Shown one piece after another: positions 1 through 7,848 of a stretch of DNA of 17,122 nt. The notes beneath the pieces are model-generated. The model made no database searches, was not told the origin of the DNA, and saw nothing but the letters and a program-made list of their open reading frames with translations. Source of the stretch: an uncultured Desulfobulbaceae bacterium (lineage in GTDB: Bacteria; Desulfobacterota; Desulfobulbia; Desulfobulbales; Desulfobulbaceae); contig CAMYOP010000021.1 in the NCBI GenBank assembly GCA_947260045.1, forward strand, positions 1 to 17,122, in the 5' to 3' direction. Positions within the stretch are counted from its first letter, which is position 1; every line of letters begins with the position of its first letter. A program made the position numbers and the translations under genes.

Positions 1-943
1 GATCACCACCTTTATCTGGATGATGTTCATGGGCTTTTTTTCGGTACAGCTTTGTAAGCTCTTTTTTACTCATGGAGTTTAGGTCTGCCTGGCTGATTCC
101 AAACACTGTACTAATTTCTTTTTGGGACATGGTCCGACTTGATGGCGGCGGACTGTATCTGCGGCGCGAGTTCATAAAGTCATTAATGTACTCTCCCCAG
201 GCGTCAGTGTTGGGAAAAGAATAGTCATAAAACATTATTGCATACCGTTTCAGATAATCAGGAAGGCCACCCGGTCGTTTCATACCAAGCCAAAACTCTG
301 CATCACTATCAAGTTTGCACAGTTCTGTTATAAAATGTTCATCCATCTGTTCGGCGCTCAGAGCCTGGGGCATGGAACGGGCAAAGCTTTCGTTAAAGTA
401 AAACTGGAGGTTAAAAATTGTAAATATATATTGTTTATACTCAGCAGGCCGGAGAAGCAATTCTGCGTTAATACAATACTGTTCGATCTCATCCCGAGAT
501 TTGTTAAGTAATACTTTAAACACTGCTGGAGATCTATCCATACGAAGTTGATTTATCTGACCAAAGCGTAAGAAATGAATCCTTCGACGATCAAAAACAT
601 GGGTTGCCTGCAATATTTTCTTCTTGGATTCCTTGTCCAGTGGTCTCCAGTTTTTGCCTTTACCCCTTCCTTGAAATTGAGAAAGACGCTCACGTATATA
701 CGGATCTAGAAAAGGAAAAAACAATTCTTCTAGTTCAAAAGGATCAGGATTTACCCCCTTTTCTCCCAGTAAATCATACAGTGAATTGTGCAGGTAAAAG
801 CTTTTACCAGTGTAGACAATATAATGCCGAGGATCATTGCCAAGCATAGCAAGATCTCGGTGGGTGAGATAATCTCCTTCCGGGTATGTTTCCCGAATAG
901 TATATGTGACATCATTTTTTTCAAATCGACGGGCAAGGTACAT
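1..943 (-). CDS. J-domain (DnaJ-like) protein of unknown function, 3' end cut by window edge
   Basis: The minus frame stays open from an ATG at 943 to the window edge, giving 314 visible residues and no stop. An in-frame TGA lies six codons before the ATG, so the N-terminus is real, although only a weak GGA precedes it. Residues about 275-314 read as helices I-II of a J domain: a KEISTVFGIS start, a basic helix with LYRKKAHEH, then the HPD signature at 308-310 followed by KGGD. HPD stimulates the ATPase of DnaK-type Hsp70s, so this is probably a co-chaperone that targets Hsp70 to one client. The first 270 residues are rich in aromatic and charged residues, without a signal peptide, membrane segment, G/F linker or zinc centre, and I do not recognise them. 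The J domain is C-terminal, unlike true DnaJ. The J-domain call is secure; the rest is unknown. Confidence 0.85.
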   Translation of the reverse strand, partial: MYLARRFEKNDVTYTIRETYPEGDYLTHRDLAMLGNDPRHYIVYTGKSFYLHNSLYDLLGEKGVNPDPFELEELFFPFLDPYIRERLSQFQGRGKGKNWRPLDKESKKKILQATHVFDRRRIHFLRFGQINQLRMDRSPAVFKVLLNKSRDEIEQYCINAELLLRPAEYKQYIFTIFNLQFYFNESFARSMPQALSAEQMDEHFITELCKLDSDAEFWLGMKRPGGLPDYLKRYAIMFYDYSFPNTDAWGEYINDFMNSRRRYSPPPSSRTMSQKEISTVFGISQADLNSMSKKELTKLYRKKAHEHHPDKGGD

Positions 944-1013
944 ACGTTTATCCAGTTTTCACTCTTCTCTTCTTCCCTCAGAGTTTAGAATATGGCGGTA
1001 CTAATTATTAACG

Positions 1014-1031
1014 GGCAGGAACCTTCCTGCC
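1014..1031. repeat. Perfect GC-rich inverted repeat between the J-domain gene and the kinase operon
   Basis: GGCAGGAACCTTCCTGCC is an 8-base perfect inverted repeat with a 2-base centre, in the 225-base gap between the start of the J-domain gene and the end of the kinase operon. Read on the minus strand it would form a strong hairpin followed by an AT-rich stretch (CGTTAATAATTAG), not a clean T run. It may end the kinase operon's transcript about 140 bases past its stop codon, or be an operator for the J-domain gene. I see nothing else definite in this gap. Confidence 0.45.
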
Positions 1032-1168
1032 AGGAGCTGACCTAACAGTATGAATGACAATTGTATGAAAACAGATGTAACAAGAGATGGCAAGGGACAA
1101 CGCTTGCATGAAGGATATAACCTGCACCTGTCAATTTCACAGAGGCTGAACAGGCAAAAAGTATTATT

Positions 1169-3136
1169 TCAAGAGTCGAGCTGACTCAATAGTTCCTCAA
1201 CAATATCAAGGGTGAATGGTTTCGGTAAGGTCGCTGTAAAATGATATTTACTAAAATTCATCATTACAGGATCCAAACAATCTCCACTTATGGCAACCAT
1301 TTTAACGTCAGGTTCAAGTTCCCAGATTTTTTTTGCCGCATCGACCCCACTCATACCTAAACTGACACGTAAATCCAAACCAACCATATCATACCTTCGA
1401 TCATTTTGGAGAGCTTCTGCAAAAAGCTGAACAGCTTTGCCACCTTCATCTGCAACATCAACTTCACAATCGAGGAATTTAAATAATTTTGAACATATAA
1501 TCCGCATCATTTCATCATCGTCCATAATCAAAACACGACGACGCGCAGGTGATACAGTAGAGTTTTCCTGATATCTATCTGTCCAGCTGCCAGCAGGCAA
1601 ATAGAGTGTAACCTTACAACCTTCTCCCTCTTCGGAGTCAACCCAGAGGTGACCGCCATGTTTGGAGACAATGGCATGGGAAATGGTCAGCCCAAGCCCC
1701 ATACCTTTTTGAGCGCCTTTCAGCTTTGTAGAAAAATAAGGATCAAATATTCTATGTTTAATCTTTTCATCGATACCAACCCCTTCATCCTCGATAAGAA
1801 TTTTAACAAACTGGCGGTCAGTAAACGCTTGTTCTGTACTGTTCAGCTCATCTTTTCCTTCAACATTTGACAGGAAAATTGTAACAGTGCCCTTCCCTTC
1901 CATTGCTTCAAAGGAATTCTGGATAATATTTAGGAAAACCTGTTCAATAAATTCGGAGTCAACATCAACCTGCCAGAGATCATCTTCAGAGGATATTACC
2001 ACATTGAACTCAGTACCTGAGTAATGAGATTGCACAGCTTTTTCAAATAAATTAGAGAGACGCACACGTGTTTTTGCAGGAAGATAATTATCGGAAAAAG
2101 TGGTGAATTTCCTCACGAGATCAGTCGTCATGCGGACTGCTTGTCTAGACTCATCCAGCAAGCTTATAATTTCGGGATTATCAGCTGACAGCATCCGAGC
2201 CATTTCAACATTACCACTGATAACTGATAATAGATTATTAAAATCGTGGGCAATACCACTGGCCATCATACTGACAGCTTCAAGTTTTTGAATTCTTCTC
2301 AGTTCTTTTTCCACCATGTTCTTTTGCTTTTCAACAATCTTCCTCTTGGAGATATTACTGAGAATACCAATTGCAAAGACAATATTCTCTTCCTTTGCAG
2401 GAACAAGATGAAGAGTTATGGTTTTGTCGCCAATCTCAATCGAATCATCATAATCAAAAAAAAGAGAGACGGGATTGGGTGTATCTAAGCGAGCCAACCA
2501 ACCATCTATTTTTTTCTTAACTTCCCCTTGAAAAAAGATAGAAAAATTGCTTGAGAGAATAACCTCTTCAGGTTGTTTGAGAATTGCCCGAGCTGCTCTA
2601 TTGACCATTACAACTCTGCCGGACTTATCCAGCTCAACCACACCTTCTGTCATTCTATCGAGCACTATATTATTATGCTTAAGAGAAGATAGAAGTTCTT
2701 TAGTTATCTCTCTAGATGATAGTTCGTTTCCACCCCGAATAGTCTTCTGGTGCCGTTCTCCTTTCCTATAACTATTAAGAGCTGCGATGACATGTTTTTT
2801 CATTAATGAAGCTGGCCCCTTGACAATATAAACATCGGCCTCAAGTTCATTCAGGTTTAAGTCATCTTCTATCCCGATACCAGACAGTACAACCAAAAAT
2901 ATATCTTTTAGCTCAGGAGTATTACGCACTATATAGCATAACTTAGAGCCGTCTATTTTAGGCATTACAAGGTCTGTAAATATGACATCCGGTTTAAAAT
3001 CAGCTATTACATCCATTGCCTCCAGTCCGTCAGTAGCCCCGTGCACTTCACACCCTTCACCTTCAAGAATGTTCACGACGATTTTCAGAAGGACAGGGTT
3101 ATTATCAACAACAAGTACTCTTTCCTTACTCATCAT
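1169..3136 (-). CDS. Hybrid histidine kinase, receiver-PAS-HisKA-HATPase-receiver
   Basis: Soluble sensor kinase of about 655 residues with no membrane segment. In order: an N-terminal receiver (about 5-120; phospho-acceptor Asp near 55 in FTDLVMP, Lys near 106), a PAS-like domain (about 145-265), a dimerisation helix with phospho-acceptor His near 297 in GIAHDFNNLL, an ATPase domain (N box with IIQNSFEAM, G boxes with DEGVGI and GMGLGL), and a C-terminal receiver (about 535-655) with DDD, LDLRV, an ISG switch serine and LPKPF. The N-terminal receiver has D-N where the metal-binding acidic pair is usually D-D. A TTG at 3139 could start the frame, but the ATG at 3136 follows AAGGA at 8 bases and is preferred. 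The start overlaps the end of the lone receiver gene, which implies translational coupling. Receivers at both ends suggest a phosphorelay hub. The input signal is unknown. Confidence 0.93.
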   Translation of the reverse strand: MMSKERVLVVDNNPVLLKIVVNILEGEGCEVHGATDGLEAMDVIADFKPDVIFTDLVMPKIDGSKLCYIVRNTPELKDIFLVVLSGIGIEDDLNLNELEADVYIVKGPASLMKKHVIAALNSYRKGERHQKTIRGGNELSSREITKELLSSLKHNNIVLDRMTEGVVELDKSGRVVMVNRAARAILKQPEEVILSSNFSIFFQGEVKKKIDGWLARLDTPNPVSLFFDYDDSIEIGDKTITLHLVPAKEENIVFAIGILSNISKRKIVEKQKNMVEKELRRIQKLEAVSMMASGIAHDFNNLLSVISGNVEMARMLSADNPEIISLLDESRQAVRMTTDLVRKFTTFSDNYLPAKTRVRLSNLFEKAVQSHYSGTEFNVVISSEDDLWQVDVDSEFIEQVFLNIIQNSFEAMEGKGTVTIFLSNVEGKDELNSTEQAFTDRQFVKILIEDEGVGIDEKIKHRIFDPYFSTKLKGAQKGMGLGLTISHAIVSKHGGHLWVDSEEGEGCKVTLYLPAGSWTDRYQENSTVSPARRRVLIMDDDEMMRIICSKLFKFLDCEVDVADEGGKAVQLFAEALQNDRRYDMVGLDLRVSLGMSGVDAAKKIWELEPDVKMVAISGDCLDPVMMNFSKYHFTATLPKPFTLDIVEELLSQLDS

Positions 3137-3494
3137 CAATCAATTCCTTTACAGCAGCTACAATTTCCTGCAAATCAAAAGGTTTGCTGAAAATTCGGTC
3201 CGCACCAAGCTCCCTGGCTGCAGGCAGGTATGCTTCAGGACCCATTTGTCCACCACCGGAAATAGCGATGATTTTCAGATCATCATAATCGCGCCTTAGA
3301 ATGGAAATGGTTTCAAGGCCTTCTTTTTCTGGCATTATGAGATCAGTAATGACAACTTTTGCAGGATTTTCTTTTTGAAGTTGTAAACCGACCTTACCAT
3401 TTTCCGCTTCAACGACTTCGTAGCCGGACCAAACCATTACTTTACGAAGTAGTTCACGAATTTGTTCATCATCATCAATTATCAATATACGCAT
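3126..3494 (-). CDS. Single-domain response regulator (CheY-like receiver)
   Basis: A stand-alone receiver of 122 residues, the usual size for CheY/Spo0F-type proteins. It has the acidic cluster IIDDDEQ near the N-terminus, the phospho-acceptor Asp near 51 in ITDLIMP, a switch serine near 79 in AISGG and the conserved Lys near 104 in SKPF. There is no DNA-binding or enzymatic output domain, so it acts by protein contact or as a phosphotransfer intermediate. The start is taken as the ATG at 3494, because AGGGG lies five bases before it; a GTG at 3500 in the same frame would leave no room for a ribosome site. It lies between two hybrid kinases, starting right at the stop of the one upstream and ending inside the start of the one downstream, so it most likely carries phosphate between or away from them. 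Confidence 0.93.
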   Translation of the reverse strand: MRILIIDDDEQIRELLRKVMVWSGYEVVEAENGKVGLQLQKENPAKVVITDLIMPEKEGLETISILRRDYDDLKIIAISGGGQMGPEAYLPAARELGADRIFSKPFDLQEIVAAVKELIDDE

Positions 3495-3496
3495 AA

Positions 3497-5083
3497 TCAC
3501 CCCTGATCATCCAACACCTCACGCAAGGCCTTTGCCAGCGGTCTCATTTCAAGAGGTTTCGATAAAAACATTTTCACACCTGATTCCTTAATCTTGTCCG
3601 GGTGTACCGGGTCACTATATCCAGAACAAAGAATAACAGGAAGATCACCCTTTATTTTTCTAAGTTTTTTAGTGAGATCAAGGCCATTCATTTTTGGCAT
3701 TGTGAGATCCGTAATAACCACATCTATCTCACTTGGATCTCTTCCTAAAATCATCAAAGCCTGTTCACCACTGGTTGCAGCAATTACACTATACCCTAAA
3801 AACTGCAACATCCTGGTACGCATTCGCACGATATCTTCATCATCATCTACAAATAAGATATTCTCTGTTCCCTCTGGTATATCCATACCATTCATGTCCA
3901 CAGGTTGAACCTGACTTTTAATACATGGAAGATACACATCAACGTTAGTACCTTTTTCCTCATCTGTATGAAGATCAATTATACCTTTTTGGGCAGTAAC
4001 AATTCCATGAATGACGGATAATCCCATTCCTGTACCCTTACCAACCCCTTTAGTTGTAAAAAAAGGATCAAATGCGCGGTCCAGTACTTGTTTGGACATA
4101 CCCTGTCCGGTATCGGTAACAGAGAGAATGAGATAGTCGCCTGATTCCAACTGTAAACGAAGGCTTTCCTCTCCATCTTCAATTTGTTTTTCTTGCAATG
4201 AAATAGTCATAAACCCACCATCTTTTTCCATGGCGTGGGCCGCGTTTGTTCCAAGGTTCATTAAAATCTGATGGATAAGAGTTGGATCAATTTTGATCAA
4301 TCTTGAGTTACTGTTGATGTTTGTTTTGATTTCTATCATCGCTGACAAAGAAGAGCGAAGAAGTTTCACTACCTCCTTAACTATTGGTGTTATATCAATG
4401 TTTTTTGAACCAGAGCTGGATTGGCGCCCAAAGGCAAGAATCTGGTCCACAAGGTCTTTTGCCCGGAGTCCAGATTTTTTGATGGCAGCGAGGTGTTCTA
4501 CTATTTCTTCTGCAGATAATTTTTCTGATCTGATAGATGGATTTGGAGAATTTTGATGGGCCAATCGAAACAGCAGAAGATCGGCATTTCCCATTATTGC
4601 TCCAAGGATATTATTGAAATCGTGAGCGATCCCATGGGCAAGAGTTGCAATAGCCTCCATTTTCTGGACTTGGATAAGTTGTTTTTCCAAATCTCTTTTT
4701 TCAGTTAAATCAATAGCTGTAAGCACATAGGCTGTTACTTCTTCTTCATAAATTACAGGTTCGCAGGTAAGTTGCAGGGTCTTCCCTAATAATTTATGCT
4801 CAATCTCGATATCAGGTATTTGCCTGTCTCCCTTACACCTGTTGCAGGGTTCTGAATCTCCAAAAAATATATCGCTGCATTTTTTACCTATCAAATCAAA
4901 CTTTTGGCCAAACAATTGCAAAGCTGCCCTATTAACCTTTTGCACCTGCAAATTGGTGTCTAGAACCAAAATGGGCGATCGGATCACATCGAAAGTCTTC
5001 TGCCATTCCTGTAAGGCTCTCCCCAGTGACTGCTCAGAATTTTGTCGCCTCTTGATCTCTCTTTTCAGATCTTCACCTGCCAC
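3497..5083 (-). CDS. Hybrid histidine kinase, PAS-HisKA-HATPase-receiver
   Basis: First gene of the signalling operon, about 528 residues and apparently cytoplasmic. A short coiled-coil-like lead is followed by a PAS domain (about 30-130) carrying a cysteine cluster (C near 69, then C-x2-C near 80-83 in EPCNRC), a variant seen in many deltaproteobacterial sensors that could bind metal or sense redox. Next come the phospho-acceptor His near 154 in HGIAHDFNNIL, the N box MNLGTNAAHAM, G boxes DTGQGM and GTGMGLSV, and a C-terminal receiver (FVDDDED, ITDLTMP, CSG, LSKPL). An AAGGAG site precedes both a TTG at 5086 and a GTG at 5083; GTG has the better spacing, and a TAA directly before the TTG rules out anything longer. 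The stop nearly abuts the next gene. PAS ligand and output are unknown. Confidence 0.93.
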   Translation of the reverse strand: MAGEDLKREIKRRQNSEQSLGRALQEWQKTFDVIRSPILVLDTNLQVQKVNRAALQLFGQKFDLIGKKCSDIFFGDSEPCNRCKGDRQIPDIEIEHKLLGKTLQLTCEPVIYEEEVTAYVLTAIDLTEKRDLEKQLIQVQKMEAIATLAHGIAHDFNNILGAIMGNADLLLFRLAHQNSPNPSIRSEKLSAEEIVEHLAAIKKSGLRAKDLVDQILAFGRQSSSGSKNIDITPIVKEVVKLLRSSLSAMIEIKTNINSNSRLIKIDPTLIHQILMNLGTNAAHAMEKDGGFMTISLQEKQIEDGEESLRLQLESGDYLILSVTDTGQGMSKQVLDRAFDPFFTTKGVGKGTGMGLSVIHGIVTAQKGIIDLHTDEEKGTNVDVYLPCIKSQVQPVDMNGMDIPEGTENILFVDDDEDIVRMRTRMLQFLGYSVIAATSGEQALMILGRDPSEIDVVITDLTMPKMNGLDLTKKLRKIKGDLPVILCSGYSDPVHPDKIKESGVKMFLSKPLEMRPLAKALREVLDDQG

Positions 5084-5278
5084 CAATTACTCCTTTTTCT
5101 CAGTTAACTAAAGATTGATATATCATATCGAGTTTTTTGACGTATTATCCTTTTGAAATGGTATATGATTGGAACAGGAATTAACAGGGTAACATCAAGA
5201 AAAATGTAAAAGATTGCTCATGACACCGAGTGCTGGAAGATAACTCCAGAAAAAAGAGGCTCCCTTTAATAAGACTTG

Positions 5279-5295
5279 TCACTTTTAAAAAGTGA
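5279..5295. promoter_or_regulatory. Perfect palindrome, possible operator upstream of the kinase operon
   Basis: TCACTTTTAAAAAGTGA is an 8-base perfect inverted repeat around one central base. It lies in the 296-base gap between the first kinase gene (start 5083, minus) and the end of the YvcK/CofD-like gene (5380). Its size and symmetry suit a dimeric repressor or activator site. It is about 195 bases upstream of the kinase start and no clear promoter hexamers can be assigned near it. The rest of the gap is AT-rich with no ORF; a weaker imperfect palindrome (GATATATCATATC) sits near 5114. Confidence 0.35.
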
Positions 5296-5379
5296 TCAGC
5301 CGGGTAAAAGTCTGGAAGGTGACAATGAATCTGATCTTGACTCAAATATTTTTAGACTAACAGGGAGAGAGTTTTTCAT

Positions 5380-7725
5380 TTAAATTATTTTATGCCTGAA
5401 AACTGTTTCCCGAAAAAAACGAATCAAGCCGCTTCTTCTATCGACAATTTTAACCTGCTCAGGTATCAGGTTTGAAATTTCATTACGCATTATTGACATT
5501 TTATACTCAATGTGGGTTGCAAATCTGTTATCTAAATACCAGGCATAAAAAAGTCCACAAAGCAGTCCAGGAGGTGTAAAACCTTCTTTCCCGTTAATGA
5601 CCCTGGTAAAAATTCGGGAATTTTTTTCTGATTGTTTCATTCTAGAGAGATGAAGGTAGCGATGTATCTCCTCTACATTAAAAAAAGAATGCAAATTCTG
5701 TTTTTCACATAGAGTTATCTTATAAACGCTTCCCACAGTATCTTCGTTTTTGTGTAACTCCTCAATACCCTTATCGAAACGATAATTTCCGAGTAGTGAC
5801 TGGCCAAGCGCTACTAGAAACGCAACTTCAAATCGCTTCCGATCTTGAAGCTGATCTTTACGAATTTTTATTTGCAAATCATCCGGATCATAAAAAGAAA
5901 AGACATTATCCCACTCCTGACAACGACTCCAGCCGACAGGATCAATAAGAGTAATTCCTTTAAAAAACAATAAATGCTCAAGCAATATGTCAGGATGACT
6001 CCATATTATTTCTCCAATAATATCCAATAAAGCACCATGCTCACTAGGCTTCAATCTGCTTACAGGATCACCGTTTAGGGCTTGATCAATGGAAAGACTG
6101 TTTAATACTTTTTTAATAGCAAGATAGCGTTTACAGGGGAGTATGTTTAAAGATTCATCTTTCCTGTATGACAACCATTTCTTGTTCTGGGGAAATGCTT
6201 CCGGAACAGACAGAGGGTTAGGCATATGCCCACTCTTCTTAAGGCCCCACAGCGTATTTATAGCCTGGGCAACTGCATGAGGATCATGTTGTATTACATT
6301 TTCCAAGGCAAGAAGATCCCTTGAAAAGATACCAGCTTCAATCACTTCAAAGCCCATTTCACGGACCTGGGCCCGGTCAAGATAAATCGGCTCCTTTTCC
6401 TCAAGGGCATAACTTTGCAATATGGAACCAGGAACATCTCCAAGCCCCAAGGTCAGTACACAGTTGAATAAGCCCTTAACACCACCAGGAATATTGCTAT
6501 GATAGGCGTGTATCATATCTGAGACATAGAACTTTCTGTGGGGATGATCTGGCGCAACGTCGGTTTCCCCTTTCTGGACCCAGATATTAGAGACGAGCAG
6601 CTTCAAAGCCTTATTATTATTTCTGATCTCTTCTGCTATTCCTGGGACGTGGAGTATGGGGATTATTGAGGTATAGAGACTCCCCGGTGCAAAAATAAAA
6701 ATATCTGCTTCTCGCACTATCTTAGTGATTTCCGCCGGCAAAGAAGGAGTGTCAAAAAAGTTAACAAACACGCGGTCTACAGGAAATCCTCTACGGGCAC
6801 TACCTGATTTTTGTTCGCTGGTAACAAGTACTCCATTTTCATAGAGAACCTCTAGTTGGGCCATGGTTGTTGTACATGGCTGGACTGCATGTTTGCTTCC
6901 CCCGAGAAAAAGGGACAACTCTGACAAACCATCAATGGTTGCTTTATCAAAACTCGTCGTTTCAGGGTCACTTTCCGCAGAGTTCTTCTCTGGAGGAAGC
7001 TTAAGAAATATTGCAGCCGCAAGAAGAAGATTTCCCAAACATTGCGGTTTTTGCAGAGTGTTATGAAGAAGTTTTCTGGTGAAAAGAGTCTCCAGGAGCT
7101 TGCCAAGATAATCAAGCAAGCTGCTTGGCAGACAATTACAGAGTGCACCAGTCTGGTCTAATAATTCTTTTGCTGTGGAAGGCGGGCTGGTAAAGCGATA
7201 ATTGAATATTGTGTGGAGCTGAGTCGCAAGTTGGTGAACCTTCTGTTCATCCAAGCCATAGAGGTTTTGCAACGATTCTTTACGAATTGAAGAGAGCAGG
7301 ACATGACGAATATCGCCAAGAGCAACAATTGGCAGTTCCTTCAGGAGCTCACCTGTTGACCCACCATCATCTGTAACACAAACTACTGAATTTGTGTGAG
7401 GAAAGAGCTCCTTAAGCCCTGTAAAGGGATAACTAATCCATCTTTCTCTTCTGCTATCACCACCAAGGATGTTTGACAGTCCCGAGCCACCCCCAAAAAC
7501 AACAACCCTGACCTTTTCTCGATCAATACTTTTAAAATGGTTGGTTAGATGTTTAAAAGTATCATTTAAAATCGAGGAGGCGGTTAACGGTGATCCGTTG
7601 ATGACAAGATCTATCATTTTTTCAGCCAGACTCCCATCGGGTAAGAAATCAAGCGGTGATAGATCGTGTTGTAAAAGCTCTTCCAAAGAGTGCTGAAGTT
7701 TACTTTCAGCTGGAGTTTCAGTCAT
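5380..7725 (-). CDS. YvcK/CofD-family protein with long N- and C-terminal extensions
   Basis: A 781-residue protein whose middle (about 72-450) carries family signatures: nucleotide-binding FGGGSGLSN (77-85), TDDGGSTGE (118-126), LGDIRHVL (136-143), CLGNLLLAA (229-237), PGSLYTSIIP (347-356) and NIWVQKGETD (380-389). These match YvcK (gluconeogenesis factor, binds UDP-sugars) and CofD (2-phospho-lactate transferase). GETD and the absence of coenzyme F420 genes nearby favour a YvcK-like role, but that is inference. YvcK is usually about 320 residues. Here a 70-residue lead and about 270 C-terminal residues are extra; the tail has no motif I know, no signal peptide and no clear membrane segment. 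The ATG at 7725 has only a distant GGAG. The gene follows mdh by 123 bases and is probably co-transcribed with kdsB and mdh, which fits a link to central carbon or envelope metabolism. Substrate and reaction are unknown. Confidence 0.85.
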   Translation of the reverse strand: MTETPAESKLQHSLEELLQHDLSPLDFLPDGSLAEKMIDLVINGSPLTASSILNDTFKHLTNHFKSIDREKVRVVVFGGGSGLSNILGGDSRRERWISYPFTGLKELFPHTNSVVCVTDDGGSTGELLKELPIVALGDIRHVLLSSIRKESLQNLYGLDEQKVHQLATQLHTIFNYRFTSPPSTAKELLDQTGALCNCLPSSLLDYLGKLLETLFTRKLLHNTLQKPQCLGNLLLAAAIFLKLPPEKNSAESDPETTSFDKATIDGLSELSLFLGGSKHAVQPCTTTMAQLEVLYENGVLVTSEQKSGSARRGFPVDRVFVNFFDTPSLPAEITKIVREADIFIFAPGSLYTSIIPILHVPGIAEEIRNNNKALKLLVSNIWVQKGETDVAPDHPHRKFYVSDMIHAYHSNIPGGVKGLFNCVLTLGLGDVPGSILQSYALEEKEPIYLDRAQVREMGFEVIEAGIFSRDLLALENVIQHDPHAVAQAINTLWGLKKSGHMPNPLSVPEAFPQNKKWLSYRKDESLNILPCKRYLAIKKVLNSLSIDQALNGDPVSRLKPSEHGALLDIIGEIIWSHPDILLEHLLFFKGITLIDPVGWSRCQEWDNVFSFYDPDDLQIKIRKDQLQDRKRFEVAFLVALGQSLLGNYRFDKGIEELHKNEDTVGSVYKITLCEKQNLHSFFNVEEIHRYLHLSRMKQSEKNSRIFTRVINGKEGFTPPGLLCGLFYAWYLDNRFATHIEYKMSIMRNEISNLIPEQVKIVDRRSGLIRFFRETVFRHKII

Positions 7726-7848
7726 CCTTAGATTTTTTCTCCAGTATGCAACAAGAAAACTGCAAGTCGATTATTCGGCCTGACACTGCAGAAAAATCCC
7801 TTTTCCAAAGAATCTCTCCACTTCGTGCCAGATATAAAATCTGTCTTA

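Noticed and set aside
604..988. Plus-strand and alternative minus-strand frames over the J-domain gene
   Set aside because: They are shadows: the continuous minus frame from 943 carries a recognisable J domain, while these have no motif or ribosome site.
5084..5379. Possible sigma-54 or sigma-70 promoter for the kinase operon
   Set aside because: No pair of elements with acceptable spacing and match could be found; only the palindrome is reported.
5380..7725. Reading the YvcK/CofD-like gene as part of the described GAK gene system, which includes a CofD-related protein
   Set aside because: The partner genes of that system (an ATP-grasp enzyme and small companion proteins) are absent from the neighbourhood, and the protein is much longer.
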